NCBI GenBank assembly: GCA_017643645.1
Contig: JAEPNB010000003.1
Coordinates: 1-64,000, forward strand
From: Balneola sp.
Lineage (GTDB): Bacteria; Bacteroidota; Rhodothermia; Balneolales; Balneolaceae
Length of the DNA: 64,000 nucleotides
Direction: 5' to 3'
Positions within the stretch are counted from its first letter, which is position 1. Each line of letters begins with the position of its first letter. Below the pieces are notes generated by a model. It saw nothing but the letters and a program-made list of their open reading frames with translations, had not been told where the DNA came from and searched no databases. Both the position numbers and the translations under genes were made by a program. Positions 1-8,492 of the stretch are shown piece after piece.

Positions 1-236
1 TTATTGGCGCGAACTCCATTACATCGACTAATCATTACAAAAGGTCTACGAACGTATGATACATATTCAAGAATCAGCCAGAATGTAATGATTGCTCCTT
101 CGGAGCCATCGATTTCATTGCGTTCTTGGCTCGCCAATAATTCTAAAGGTCGATGTAGTTGGTGGCTTTTTCTGAAATCGTCAAGATTATAAACAAGACA
201 ATTTTTTTAAGTGAATTATCTAACATCTACAAGGAT
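1..236. repeat. Dispersed modular repeat, copy 1 (left edge may be cut by the window)
   Basis: One of three related elements in the window. The left arm (1-17, starting TTATTGGCGCGAACTC) equals the left arm of copy 2 near 4870. The right arm (about 128-144, ending CCAATAATTCT) is its inverted partner. The tail after it (AAGGTCG..AGTTGG..TTTTTCTGAAAT, then GTGAATTATCTAACATCTA near 211-229) also recurs in copy 2. The core between the arms (about 18-127) shows no resemblance to the core of the other two copies. No gene is seen in it; open frames here are repeat-derived. Positions 237-367 up to rsmE are plain AT-rich sequence. Confidence 0.7.
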
Positions 237-367
237 GACTCATAAAGCAATCTCATTTATTCCCGCAGATTACTTCGCAGCTATTAAGTTGTTTATATAT
301 TCATTATCCTTTTTTGCTCGTAAATGTGAATAGTAAAACCAAATGCAGTAGTACAGGATAAAAACTC

Positions 368-1069
368 ATGAATTTCTTTTATGCTCCGCCGGAAAATTGG
401 AAAGACGATCGAAGCGAAGTTGAGATAACAGGTCAGGAAGCCATTCATATTTCGAAAGTGTTGCGGAATAAAGTGGGAGATCAAGCTTTTGTAGTAGATG
501 GGATTGGAAACCGATCAAAATGTGAAATTACGGATATTTCCAAAAAATCTGTTCAGCTGAAAGTTCTGGAAACCAATTCTCAAAATGAGCCAACTACGAA
601 AAAAGTCATGGCATTCGGGGCGATCAAAAAAAGAGATCGACTGGAATTCGCAATTGAAAAAGCAGTTGAACTAGATGTTTGGGAAATTTGTGTGTTCGAT
701 GCGGATCATTCGGAAAGATCCAGATTGAATGAAGATAGATTACACACCCAAATCGTAAGTGCATTCAAACAGAGTGGTAGATTTTATCTTCCTAAATTAG
801 TGATCAAAAGATCGTTGGATGAAGTGTTAGAACAGTACAAAGAACACTCTATCCTGATGGCTTATTTAGGAGATGAAGAAGCTGAATCTCCAAATCAGCT
901 AACTGATTCTGAGAATTTACTCCTGGTAGGACCCGAAGGCGGATTTTCAAAAAGAGAGGCAGATTTTGCTAAAAGTAATGGAGCTCAATTTTTCACTTTG
1001 GGAAAAAATCGCTTAAGAGCAGAAACAGCTGTAGTGGCTTTTCTTTCTCAATTCCTTTTTTCTAAATGA
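368..1069 (+). CDS. rsmE: 16S rRNA (uracil-1498-N3)-methyltransferase RsmE
   Basis: Cytoplasmic SPOUT-class RNA methyltransferase that transfers a methyl group from S-adenosylmethionine to N3 of U1498 in 16S rRNA. The 233 residues are the usual family length. The N-terminal part is a PUA-like domain (about 1-75). The C-terminal SPOUT knot carries the diagnostic glycine-rich motif LLLVGPEGGFSKREAD and the LGKNRLRAETA motif near the end, both typical of RsmE. The ATG start gives the standard MNFFYAP beginning. It stands alone on its strand and its last 8 bases overlap the convergent gene ending at 1062. No unusual feature was seen and the assignment is firm. Confidence 0.95.
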   Translation: MNFFYAPPENWKDDRSEVEITGQEAIHISKVLRNKVGDQAFVVDGIGNRSKCEITDISKKSVQLKVLETNSQNEPTTKKVMAFGAIKKRDRLEFAIEKAVELDVWEICVFDADHSERSRLNEDRLHTQIVSAFKQSGRFYLPKLVIKRSLDEVLEQYKEHSILMAYLGDEEAESPNQLTDSENLLLVGPEGGFSKREADFAKSNGAQFFTLGKNRLRAETAVVAFLSQFLFSK

Positions 1070-1487
1070 AAGGCTGAACATCCGGTTCAATAAAAATTTT
1101 TCGGGCATTTTCAACAGTGAAAATATCATAGCTGTAATGAGAATTGATCAAAGTTTTAAGATCAGAAAGTAGTTGTGGATTTTTTTCGATGAATTCCTCA
1201 AAGCTAGTCTCATCTTTCATAAAATGGTTTACAGCATACACAGAAGCGTTGGTGATCGTCTTATTAAATTTTTGATGATCGCCATGGAAAGAAGCAAATC
1301 TTGAAATCTGTTCACAGCAATTTTCTAAAGCTCGATCTAATCCATGCTGTTTGATCTGCAGCCACGCCAATCTCAGGTGCGCTTTGTGATCAAACAGTTC
1401 AGGAGGGAGTGTGCAGTTGCCGAATTGAAGTAAAAAGTCTCGATCGTTCATATCATAAAGATAGAGATTTGATTGAAATTTTTTCAT
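1062..1487 (-). CDS. Conserved hypothetical protein (141 aa)
   Basis: A soluble protein without signal peptide or membrane segment. It is rich in His and aromatic residues, and includes a HKAHLRLAWLQ segment near residue 35 and a FHGDHQKFNKT segment near 68. I recall similar sequences as uncharacterised conserved proteins, but I cannot assign a function. An alternative start is the internal ATG giving MNDRDFLLQ (residue 13). Its 3' end overlaps the convergent rsmE by 8 bases. It lies downstream of the Na/phosphate cotransporter, from which the hairpin at 1492-1523 separates it, so it probably has its own promoter or depends on readthrough. Confidence 0.7.
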   Translation of the reverse strand: MKKFQSNLYLYDMNDRDFLLQFGNCTLPPELFDHKAHLRLAWLQIKQHGLDRALENCCEQISRFASFHGDHQKFNKTITNASVYAVNHFMKDETSFEEFIEKNPQLLSDLKTLINSHYSYDIFTVENARKIFIEPDVQPFI

Positions 1488-1491
1488 AAAA

Positions 1492-1523
1492 AAAGCCCTG
1501 TCTCTTTTGAAACAGGGCTTTAG
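1492..1523 (-). terminator. Rho-independent terminator of the Na/phosphate cotransporter gene
   Basis: A stem AAAGCCCTGT / ACAGGGCTTT with a short loop, followed on the minus strand by a run of T. It lies 16 bases after the cotransporter stop codon and just before the start of the next minus-strand gene. Confidence 0.8.
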
Positions 1524-1538
1524 ATAATTTTTATCTAC

Positions 1539-3248
1539 TTACTTGTCTTCAGGATCTTTATCTTTTTGTCCTGTTACTGCTTCACTTACGTTGATGATGT
1601 GATCACCAATTTTTTCGCAGGCAAAGAACAGATCTTTGTATACTGAATCGCTGTTAATGTTATACATCTTTGTCTCGATTCTCTTAGTATGTTTTTTCTG
1701 AAGAGTTTTCTTTTGCTTATTGATTTTGGTCTCTTGTTCGTAAGCAGGTTCAATAGCAACTTTATCGTAGTCTTCATTGAGGTTCGTTACCATTATCTCA
1801 AATGCTTTGTCGATCTCATCCAGAATACTAAGAACACCGGCTTTTTGCTCACTGTTAAAGATAATATCACCTTCAAAGAACTTCTCAAGATCTCTGGACA
1901 TCTGGAAAAAGATATCACCAATGGTTTCCAGATTGTTTGAAATGTTCAACAGATGCGAAACTTTTCGAGTTGATTCGTCACTTAATGAACCTTCAGAAAC
2001 CTTCATTAAGTAGGAAGCTAATTCATCATCAATACGATCGGTGATCTCCTCATATTTTTTAATCTTTTTAAGCAATTTCTTTTGGCGCTTAGGTTTGTCA
2101 GTTTCAACAAGCTCACGTAAAAATTCTGACATTCTTGCTGTTATCTCACCAAACTTCGCAGTCTCTTTTGTTGCTTCTTCCAAAGAAAGCTCCGCTGTTT
2201 GCATCATTCCGGTACCGATATATTCCAAATGGAATTCCTCATCGTCCTCGCCTTTGGAAGGAATCATTCTGATTACCGTTTTAGCAATGAACCCTACAAA
2301 ACCGATGAGTATCAAGGTATTCATTACGTTGAATACAGTATGAAAAATAGAAAGAGCAATTGGTATAGACTCAGGATCATTGATAGGTGATGCACCATAA
2401 TTTGAAGTCATGTAGCTGTCAATAAAATCAAGCATGAACGGCATTAACATAATGACCCAAATTACCCCAAAAATATTGAATATAAAGTGAGCTGCTGCGG
2501 CTCTTTTAGCATGTATGTTTGCAACTAAAGCGGCAAGATTCGCAGTAATAGTTGTACCAATATTTTCACCAAGTACCATGGCAGCTGCAAGATCAAATGG
2601 AATCCAGCCGTTATTGGCCATAACCAATGTTAAAGCCATTGCCGCACTTGAAGATTGTACGGTAACAGTAAGTATGGTTCCTATACCAACAAATAATAAA
2701 GTAGATAAAAATCCGAGATCAGTATACTGAGCAAGAAACTCTAGTATCTCAGGATTTGCTTTTAGATCCGGCACGGATTCTTTCAGATAAGAAAGTCCAA
2801 TGAATAACAGAGCGAAACCAATTAATACTTCTGCCCAGGATTTGGTTTTACTTTTGCTCATAAACAGAAGCGGGAATCCAATTGCAATGATCGGTAATGC
2901 GTAGGCAGAAATCTTAACTTTAAAACCAATGATGGAGATCAGCCAAGCGGTAATAGTAGTACCAATGTTAGCTCCCATAATTACACCTATTGATTCAACA
3001 AGTGCAAGTAAACCGGCGTTTACAAAACTCACTACCAATACTGTAGTTGCAGAAGAAGATTGAACCAATGCTGTTAATGCAAAACCGGTTAGCACACCTT
3101 TAAATCTGTTGGATGTCATTGAACGAAGAATTTGCCGCATCTTAGTGCCGGCAACTTTTTGAATTCCTTCGCTCATTACTTTCATTCCATAAATGAAAAA
3201 ACCAAGGGAACCCATCAGATTCAGAAACCCGAGAAAACCAAATTCCAT
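1539..3248 (-). CDS. Na+/phosphate cotransporter family protein with C-terminal PhoU-like domain
   Basis: Inner-membrane protein of the NptA/PNaS family, predicted to import inorganic phosphate with sodium. The N-terminal half (about residues 1-330) is hydrophobic and holds the two inverted repeat motifs of the family, TALVQSSSATTVLVVSF (near 60) and TVTVQSSSAAMALTLVM (near 200); each QSSS is part of the substrate pathway. The C-terminal part (about 345-560) is a charged helical PhoU-like domain, probably cytoplasmic and regulatory. The length (569 aa) is normal for the two-part bacterial form. It is divergent from a phosphate-type porin, which supports a phosphate role. The exact ion is inferred from the family. 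Confidence 0.9.
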   Translation of the reverse strand: MEFGFLGFLNLMGSLGFFIYGMKVMSEGIQKVAGTKMRQILRSMTSNRFKGVLTGFALTALVQSSSATTVLVVSFVNAGLLALVESIGVIMGANIGTTITAWLISIIGFKVKISAYALPIIAIGFPLLFMSKSKTKSWAEVLIGFALLFIGLSYLKESVPDLKANPEILEFLAQYTDLGFLSTLLFVGIGTILTVTVQSSSAAMALTLVMANNGWIPFDLAAAMVLGENIGTTITANLAALVANIHAKRAAAAHFIFNIFGVIWVIMLMPFMLDFIDSYMTSNYGASPINDPESIPIALSIFHTVFNVMNTLILIGFVGFIAKTVIRMIPSKGEDDEEFHLEYIGTGMMQTAELSLEEATKETAKFGEITARMSEFLRELVETDKPKRQKKLLKKIKKYEEITDRIDDELASYLMKVSEGSLSDESTRKVSHLLNISNNLETIGDIFFQMSRDLEKFFEGDIIFNSEQKAGVLSILDEIDKAFEIMVTNLNEDYDKVAIEPAYEQETKINKQKKTLQKKHTKRIETKMYNINSDSVYKDLFFACEKIGDHIINVSEAVTGQKDKDPEDK

Positions 3249-3307
3249 AATTATTTTAGTATGGTTAAAAATTGATTGCCAAGTTAATCATTATAACTGA
3301 GGTTTTA

Positions 3308-3325
3308 TGTTACCTCAATGTTAAC
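3308..3325. promoter_or_regulatory. Candidate Pho-box-like direct repeat
   Basis: Two near-identical heptamers, TGTTACC (3308-3314) and TGTTAAC (3319-3325), repeat with an 11-base period. They sit between the divergent cotransporter and porin genes. The 7+4 spacing is that of PhoB binding sites in other phyla. An overlapping inverted repeat (TGAGGT..ACCTCA, about 3298-3317) is also visible. The function is an inference from position and spacing. Confidence 0.35.
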
Positions 3326-3416
3326 TGTATATTAAATTATGGTAATGTGCTTTTAACTATGCTTGTTTAATGGGTACCTTCGTTCGCATAATTTTAGAAT
3401 CATCTTAAATACTCAA

Positions 3417-4595
3417 ATGAATACTTTTTTTAAGCTTCTGTTCTTATTACTCGTCGTATTAGCTGTTCCCCAAAATGGTAGTGCACAAAATGTAGAGGTT
3501 AAAACCCTTGGAAAGGGAATTGTATTTCAACCGGAAGATAATTCCTATAGTGTGAAACTGGGAATGAGATTTCAAAGTTTGTATGTAGGAGAGTGGAATC
3601 TGGATGATGATGTATATTCTGATCAGGCTTTGGTTCGTAGAGCACGTTTAAAATTGGATGGACATATTTACTCTGAAAAATTTACCTATAAAGTACAACT
3701 TGGCTTTAGCAACAGGGATACCAGAAACTCAAGTTCAGGTGGAATAATTCAAAACAGTGGTACTTCAAATATTGTATTGGATGGAGTTATCAAATACAAT
3801 CCGGTTTCTGATTTTGAGATCTGGTTTGGACAAACCGTTCTTCCGGGAAACAGAGAGCGTTTGATTTCTTCACAGAAAGTTCAGTTTGTAGACAGAAGTT
3901 TATTGAACTCCAGTTTTAATCTGGACAGAGATGTTGGAGTGCAAATCAGAAACACTTCCATGCTTGGCGAAATGGTGGTTCGACAAATGGGAGCCATTTC
4001 AATTGGAGAAGGAAGAGACATCACCACTAAAAATCCCGGTGGATACAGTTATACCGGTCGAGTTGAGTTTTTGCCATTTGGGAATTTTTCAGACAAAGGG
4101 GATTACACCGGTCCCGATCTTGCAAAAGAGGAAGAAGTAAAATTATCCATTGGTCTAGCTTATGATTTTAATGACGGAGCAGTAAGAAGCAGAGGGCATA
4201 CCGGAGGCTTTGTATTTACCAGTGGTGGAGACTTAGTGAAAAATGATCTGCATACATTTCTGGCGGATGCTATGCTGAAATATCAGGGATTATCTGTGCA
4301 CGGTGAATTTGCTAACAGAGATGCTGAAAATGACAATGGTTTTGGAACCGGAACCGCTTATATGGGTTCGTTAGGATATGTTCTTGGTAAGGATTTTGGT
4401 GTCTCAGGTCGATATGCATCCCTTACAAAAACAGGTGATTTTTCATCATTGACAGAACATTCAGAATATACCTTCGCGGTTTCTAAATATTTATCAGGAC
4501 ATAATTTAAAACTTCAGGCAAGTGCCGGTTATCTTGATTATGTTTCCAGAGATGACCTAATGAGATTTCAGGTTCACATGGAGATCGCATTTTAA
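3417..4595 (+). CDS. Outer-membrane porin, phosphate-selective porin O/P type
   Basis: The ATG at 3417 gives a clear signal peptide (MNTFFKLLFLLLVVLAVP, then ..SAQ), so it is preferred to the TTG at 3363 that extends the same frame. The mature part, about 370 residues, is rich in alternating aromatic and polar residues and ends in Phe (HMEIAF), as expected for a beta-barrel. Motifs of the OprP/OprO family are visible: LGMRFQSLY, VRRARLKLDGHIY, YKVQLGFSNRD and a WFGQTVLPGNRERL segment. Predicted outer-membrane channel for phosphate or other anions. Its head-to-head position with a Na/phosphate cotransporter suggests co-regulated phosphate uptake. Substrate specificity is inferred. Confidence 0.8.
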   Translation: MNTFFKLLFLLLVVLAVPQNGSAQNVEVKTLGKGIVFQPEDNSYSVKLGMRFQSLYVGEWNLDDDVYSDQALVRRARLKLDGHIYSEKFTYKVQLGFSNRDTRNSSSGGIIQNSGTSNIVLDGVIKYNPVSDFEIWFGQTVLPGNRERLISSQKVQFVDRSLLNSSFNLDRDVGVQIRNTSMLGEMVVRQMGAISIGEGRDITTKNPGGYSYTGRVEFLPFGNFSDKGDYTGPDLAKEEEVKLSIGLAYDFNDGAVRSRGHTGGFVFTSGGDLVKNDLHTFLADAMLKYQGLSVHGEFANRDAENDNGFGTGTAYMGSLGYVLGKDFGVSGRYASLTKTGDFSSLTEHSEYTFAVSKYLSGHNLKLQASAGYLDYVSRDDLMRFQVHMEIAF

Positions 4596-4733
4596 AATAT
4601 TGAAGTTTGCAGGACTGATACTCCTTGTTAAATACTTCGGTTTGATGTTTTGGTATGTCGCCTGTCCCATTGCTCTGTATTAGAAACGGACATCCCCAGT
4701 TCTGAAACAGATTCTTTGTTTCTGAGTAGTTCG

Positions 4734-4812
4734 CCCCTCCTTGGATAAGGAGGGGAATTCCCGAGTTGATTCTAATTTTTATCAACGAGTCCTCCTCCTG
4801 TTGCAGGAGGAG
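4734..4812. repeat. Cluster of intergenic hairpins
   Basis: Three inverted repeats in 80 bases: CCCCTCCTT..AAGGAGGGG (4734-4755), GTTGAT..ATCAAC (4765-4786) and CTCCTCCT..AGGAGGAG (4792-4812). A shorter palindrome CAAGCGTGACGCTTG follows near 4842. The stretch 4596-5110 between the convergent porin and chromate transporter genes has no credible gene; it holds these hairpins and modular repeat copy 2. The first hairpins could also end transcription of the porin gene, but no strong T-run follows. Confidence 0.6.
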
Positions 4813-4868
4813 ACAGAAGAGGTCTTTACCCCAAACTAACGCAAGCGTGACGCTTGAACTAGAAAGGG

Positions 4869-5100
4869 AATTATTGGCGCGAACTCAGAAATCTCGTTTC
4901 TATCTCAGTAACCAAAATCCGTCAGCCGTGCAGAGCCCGACAGACGGAGAAGTAGCGATCCATCATTTCACTGAAAGCGAGGTAATGGAGTTGGTGGAAA
5001 TAATTCTAATGGTCGGTAAAGTTGGAAGCTTTTCTGAAATACTGAGGTTTATTAGAAACGGGACAATTGTTGTAAGTGAATTATCTAACATCTAAAAGGA
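4869..5100. repeat. Dispersed modular repeat, copy 2
   Basis: Left arm GAATTATTGGCGCGAACTC (4869-4887), core 4888-4988, right arm ending AAATAATTCT (about 4989-5007), and a tail sharing GGTCGGTAAAGTTGGAAG and GTGAATTATCTAACATCTA with copy 1. The core is the reverse complement, with scattered changes, of the core of copy 3 (26781-26920), while the tail keeps the same orientation in both. An open frame across this stretch is a product of the repeat and is not called as a gene. Confidence 0.75.
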
Positions 5101-5110
5101 TGATAAATTA

Positions 5111-6244
5111 TCAAACAAGCTTCAACAAATACCCAAGTACAGCACCACCCGCCACGATCCACATAGCATTTAGTTTTTTAGGGCCGAAGGTAAAGAAAGC
5201 TCCAAGTAAACCAATCACTATTGCTCGCCAGTCAGTGAGAGTATCTTGTCCCATTACAAACAGAACTGCAACCATTACAGCAACCGCCGCCACATTTACT
5301 GAATCGAGAAAGAAACCAAGAGTTTTGGAATTTCTCATTTTTGGGATGAGAGGATTTAAGATCCAGACAAAGAGAAAGGAAGGTAGAAAAATCCCAACAG
5401 AAGCTGCTATAGCCCCCTGCCAGCCGGCAAGTTGATATCCGATAAAAGTAGCTGTAGAAAGAACCGGTCCGGGAGTAAACTGTCCAACGGCAATGGCGTC
5501 AATTAATTCAGGACGAGTCAACCATCCACTCATAACCAATTCAGCATCTAAATAAGCAAACAGGACATAACCACTTCCATAAAGAATGGATCCGACTTTT
5601 AAGAAACTCCAGAACACATTTAAAGCTGTGATCTTTGACACAGTTGCTGAACCTGCCTGAAGAAACAAAAAAGGAAGTATGGTTTTTGGGGATGCATCAA
5701 ACTTCGATTTAGTAGTGAAATATAAAGTTCCAACTACTCCGGCTGTCAACAAAGCAATAATTTCGTTCACACCTAATAAACTGGCAATTAAAACGATTGC
5801 TCCTAAAACTCCCAGTTCCCATCCCTTAAGAGCTTTTTTCCCAAGCTTTACAACAGCAGCTGCGATAATGGCAAGTACAGCAGGTTTAATTCCAAAAATG
5901 AACGGCTCAACTTCAGGAAGCTGACCATATTCCACATACAGAAATCCAAGAATTCCGGTAATTACTACTGCAGGGAATATGAAACTGATTCCTGCAACAA
6001 ATAGACCGGGAACTCCGCCACGTTCATGGCCGCAGTGCATGGTCATTTCAGTAGAATTTGGTCCCGGAATGAGATTGGTGGCGCCGATGAGATCAAGAAA
6101 ATGTTGTTGTGACATCCACTTTCTCTTTTCGATGACTTCTTTTTCCATCATTGCGATATGTGCAGCGGGGCCACCAAATGCAATGCATCCTAATTTGAAG
6201 AAGAGTTTTGCTATTTCAGAGAGAGTACCTTTTTCCTGCGTCAT
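5111..6244 (-). CDS. chrA: Chromate transporter, CHR family (ChrA-like)
   Basis: Inner-membrane protein of the long (two-domain) CHR family, which exports chromate in proton-driven fashion; the true substrate of many homologues is unproven. The 377 residues contain two homologous halves. The first begins FFKLGCIAFGGPAAHIAMM with NLIPGPNSTEMTMHCG, the second FWSFLKVGSILYGSGYVLF with VGQFTPGPVLSTATFIGY. These paired GGP/GSGY and PGP signatures are diagnostic. About ten hydrophobic segments are visible. The 3' end lies next to repeat copy 2, and the gene appears to be a single transcription unit on the minus strand. Confidence 0.88.
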   Translation of the reverse strand: MTQEKGTLSEIAKLFFKLGCIAFGGPAAHIAMMEKEVIEKRKWMSQQHFLDLIGATNLIPGPNSTEMTMHCGHERGGVPGLFVAGISFIFPAVVITGILGFLYVEYGQLPEVEPFIFGIKPAVLAIIAAAVVKLGKKALKGWELGVLGAIVLIASLLGVNEIIALLTAGVVGTLYFTTKSKFDASPKTILPFLFLQAGSATVSKITALNVFWSFLKVGSILYGSGYVLFAYLDAELVMSGWLTRPELIDAIAVGQFTPGPVLSTATFIGYQLAGWQGAIAASVGIFLPSFLFVWILNPLIPKMRNSKTLGFFLDSVNVAAVAVMVAVLFVMGQDTLTDWRAIVIGLLGAFFTFGPKKLNAMWIVAGGAVLGYLLKLV

Positions 6245-6294
6245 AAGTTAGTTTAATTTTTACTGCTTGTAATCGAAAATAAAACTTATTTCGT

Positions 6295-7452
6295 TCAATT
6301 CAGTTTAAACAAATTGTTACCAATGGCTTTAAAGAAGGGCATATATGGAACACTGCTCATAATTTTCAGATCCTGAACAAAATTAGAATCTTCAGAGAGA
6401 AAGCTGAGCACGGCATCAAATCTGTTTTTTTTGAAAAGATCACGGAAAATAACCAAGCTGTCTTCCGTAGAATTGGATAAAATGTGAAGTAAAAGAAGGT
6501 CGTAGTACCGGTATCGAAACTTGGATTGAGGGGGAAGCAGAGGATTCCCACTTGTAATAATAGAATCAGCGAGTTGTTTTGTGTATTCCTGAGTTCTCAG
6601 AAATGTATAGCCGGTACTTGGTTTAGTTAGGCCTCCCATTGTCCCCATATTGATGATGTTTTTCTCATATGTGGGTTGGTAGTCCAGATCCTGCATGGGG
6701 ATTTCGCCGTATTCCGTTCTTTTTACATAGTATTCAGAAACATGGAGACCATACTTCTTGTCCATGTAGTTCTGAATTTTCTCTTCATACACTTCTTTGT
6801 CTAAAGTGGAATTCGAAAAAACGGTGAATTCCAGAAGAGCCTTATTATGGCTGAATGGTAGCACATACATAAAAGCAACGCCTTCTTTAAAAGAAGGATC
6901 GAAATCCATGAGAGTAAAGGTAGCCGGGTCAAAAACTGAATGTTCGGTATCAATTTCAAAGCCCAAAAAATGTTGAATCAGTGGATATTTGGGTTTCTGC
7001 CAGTTAGGTTTGAACACGCTTTGAAAAATATAATCAGCAATATAAGTATCGCTGTTTTTTGTAAGGAGTACGGCTTTACTTGAATTTGAAGAAACGCTCA
7101 GAATATTTTCTTCGAGTAAAGTAAAATTAGATCGGTTTCTAAGTTCGGTAAGAACGAGTTCTTTAAAATCATTACTTCTTATTGCATGATAAGAGTAATC
7201 TTTCAGGTACAGAAAAGCATTCATGTCCAGAGCCGAAAAAAAAGCTTTATTCCAGGTTCTGTATATAATGTTTTTAAAAGGAGGAATATCTTTTGTCCAG
7301 AAACACCAGGTTTTTTCATTGATGGGAGCGAATGTGGAATCAACGACCAATACTTTTCCTTTATAGCCACCTTTTGCTAAATACCAGGCAAGACTCAATC
7401 CTGACATCCCGCCACCGGCGATTATAAGATCATATTTAGCGTCAACTTTCAA
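6295..7452 (-). CDS. crtY: Lycopene beta-cyclase, CrtY type
   Basis: FAD/NAD-dependent enzyme that cyclises the ends of lycopene to beta-ionone rings in carotenoid synthesis, membrane-associated. The 385 residues begin with a dinucleotide-binding motif (IIAGGGMSGLSLAWYLA, residues 10-26) followed by TWCFW near 48, as in CrtY. FLGFEIDTE and FMDFDPSF-type motifs near the middle and the conserved MGTMGGLTKPSTGYTF stretch also match. Its start overlaps the end of the nitrilase gene by 11 bases, so the two are probably co-transcribed, although their functions are unrelated. No other crt genes are adjacent; a CrtA-like gene is at 27 kb. Confidence 0.88.
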   Translation of the reverse strand: MKVDAKYDLIIAGGGMSGLSLAWYLAKGGYKGKVLVVDSTFAPINEKTWCFWTKDIPPFKNIIYRTWNKAFFSALDMNAFLYLKDYSYHAIRSNDFKELVLTELRNRSNFTLLEENILSVSSNSSKAVLLTKNSDTYIADYIFQSVFKPNWQKPKYPLIQHFLGFEIDTEHSVFDPATFTLMDFDPSFKEGVAFMYVLPFSHNKALLEFTVFSNSTLDKEVYEEKIQNYMDKKYGLHVSEYYVKRTEYGEIPMQDLDYQPTYEKNIINMGTMGGLTKPSTGYTFLRTQEYTKQLADSIITSGNPLLPPQSKFRYRYYDLLLLHILSNSTEDSLVIFRDLFKKNRFDAVLSFLSEDSNFVQDLKIMSSVPYMPFFKAIGNNLFKLN

Positions 7453-8455
7453 AATTATCCCTGAACTTTACATTTTGTTGATCTTTGGTATTTACCTGAA
7501 GCTGAAAAACATCCGGTCTGGAATAATGTCCGTTAGTATCTATAAACAGATTTCCTTCACTTAGTATAGAAAGGTCCAGATCAGCATAAATGATTGTGTT
7601 TTCATTTTGAACAGGTTCGACTAAATATTCCGAATTTGGTTTGATAACTGAACTTCCACCTTTCAAAAGTAAAGTATTATCGTCTTCAGGGATTGATCGT
7701 ATCATCTCCAAAGCTGCATTTTCTTTATCAGAAACTGAAATTATTCCATCAATCATTTGTTGTTTTGTGAGTGTGCATCCTGCGGCGATCACATAACACT
7801 GTCCTTCAAATGCATACTGTCTGCTTGCAATTTGGTGAAGGTCTTTCACCATCGGCCACTGAGCAATATGAATATCTTCTCCGTTTTGATGAACGGCAGC
7901 TCTGGCCAAAGGCATCCAGTGTTCCCAGCAGATGAGGCCTGTAATCTTTGTTCCGTTATGGTTAATAGTTGGAAGTGTACTGCCATCTCCCATACCCCAA
8001 ACCAATCGTTCTGTGTATGTGGGCATTAGTTTTCGATGAAGATCATAGGTTCCATCGGGTTTAAAATAAAAAATGGTGTTATACAATGTTCTTCCAACCC
8101 GCTCATTTGCTCCCATCACCACCAGACAATTATTTTCTACGGCTGAATCAGATAAGGTTTTAAAATATTCGTCCTCAATTTCGATGGAATTTTCGAACAA
8201 CAATCGGAACAGAGCTTTGGCTGAAGGATGATCCCAGACTCCTACTTCAGGCGCATAATCTAACCAAACAGGATAACCAGGAAGCCATGTTTCCGGAAAT
8301 ACGATCATATGAACGTCTTTCGAAGCAGCTTCAGAAATATACTGAGTAGCCAGCTCAACACTTTTACTGAGATTTAAATATACAGGAGGGTGTTGAACAA
8401 CGGCAATTTTATACGGATTATCCACGGTGAATAAATAAACATTATAGAAGGACAT
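7442..8455 (-). CDS. Nitrilase-family carbon-nitrogen hydrolase
   Basis: Predicted hydrolase of nitriles to carboxylic acids and ammonia (nitrilase branch of the CN-hydrolase superfamily), cytoplasmic. With the ATG at 8455 the protein has 337 residues and the full Glu-Lys-Cys triad: Glu55 in FPETWLPGYP, Lys142 in HRKLMPTYTERLVWG and Cys176 in GLICWEHWMPLAR. The longer frame starting at 8557 would run into the divergent threonine aldolase gene and is rejected. A GTG at 8425 (VDNPYKIAVVQHPP) is an alternative start. The WEHWMP motif is typical of true aliphatic or aromatic nitrilases rather than amidases. The physiological substrate cannot be read from the sequence. Confidence 0.85.
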   Translation of the reverse strand: MSFYNVYLFTVDNPYKIAVVQHPPVYLNLSKSVELATQYISEAASKDVHMIVFPETWLPGYPVWLDYAPEVGVWDHPSAKALFRLLFENSIEIEDEYFKTLSDSAVENNCLVVMGANERVGRTLYNTIFYFKPDGTYDLHRKLMPTYTERLVWGMGDGSTLPTINHNGTKITGLICWEHWMPLARAAVHQNGEDIHIAQWPMVKDLHQIASRQYAFEGQCYVIAAGCTLTKQQMIDGIISVSDKENAALEMIRSIPEDDNTLLLKGGSSVIKPNSEYLVEPVQNENTIIYADLDLSILSEGNLFIDTNGHYSRPDVFQLQVNTKDQQNVKFRDNFES

Positions 8456-8492
8456 CAAAGTATCCCAAGCAAACCAAAAAGTAAAAGAGAAA

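Noticed and set aside
4-192. 62-residue frame at the left edge
   Set aside because: It lies entirely in modular repeat copy 1 and has no protein-like conservation.
4766-5095. 109-residue plus-strand frame after the porin
   Set aside because: It reads across hairpins and modular repeat copy 2; its sequence changes in the related copies, so it is not protein-coding.
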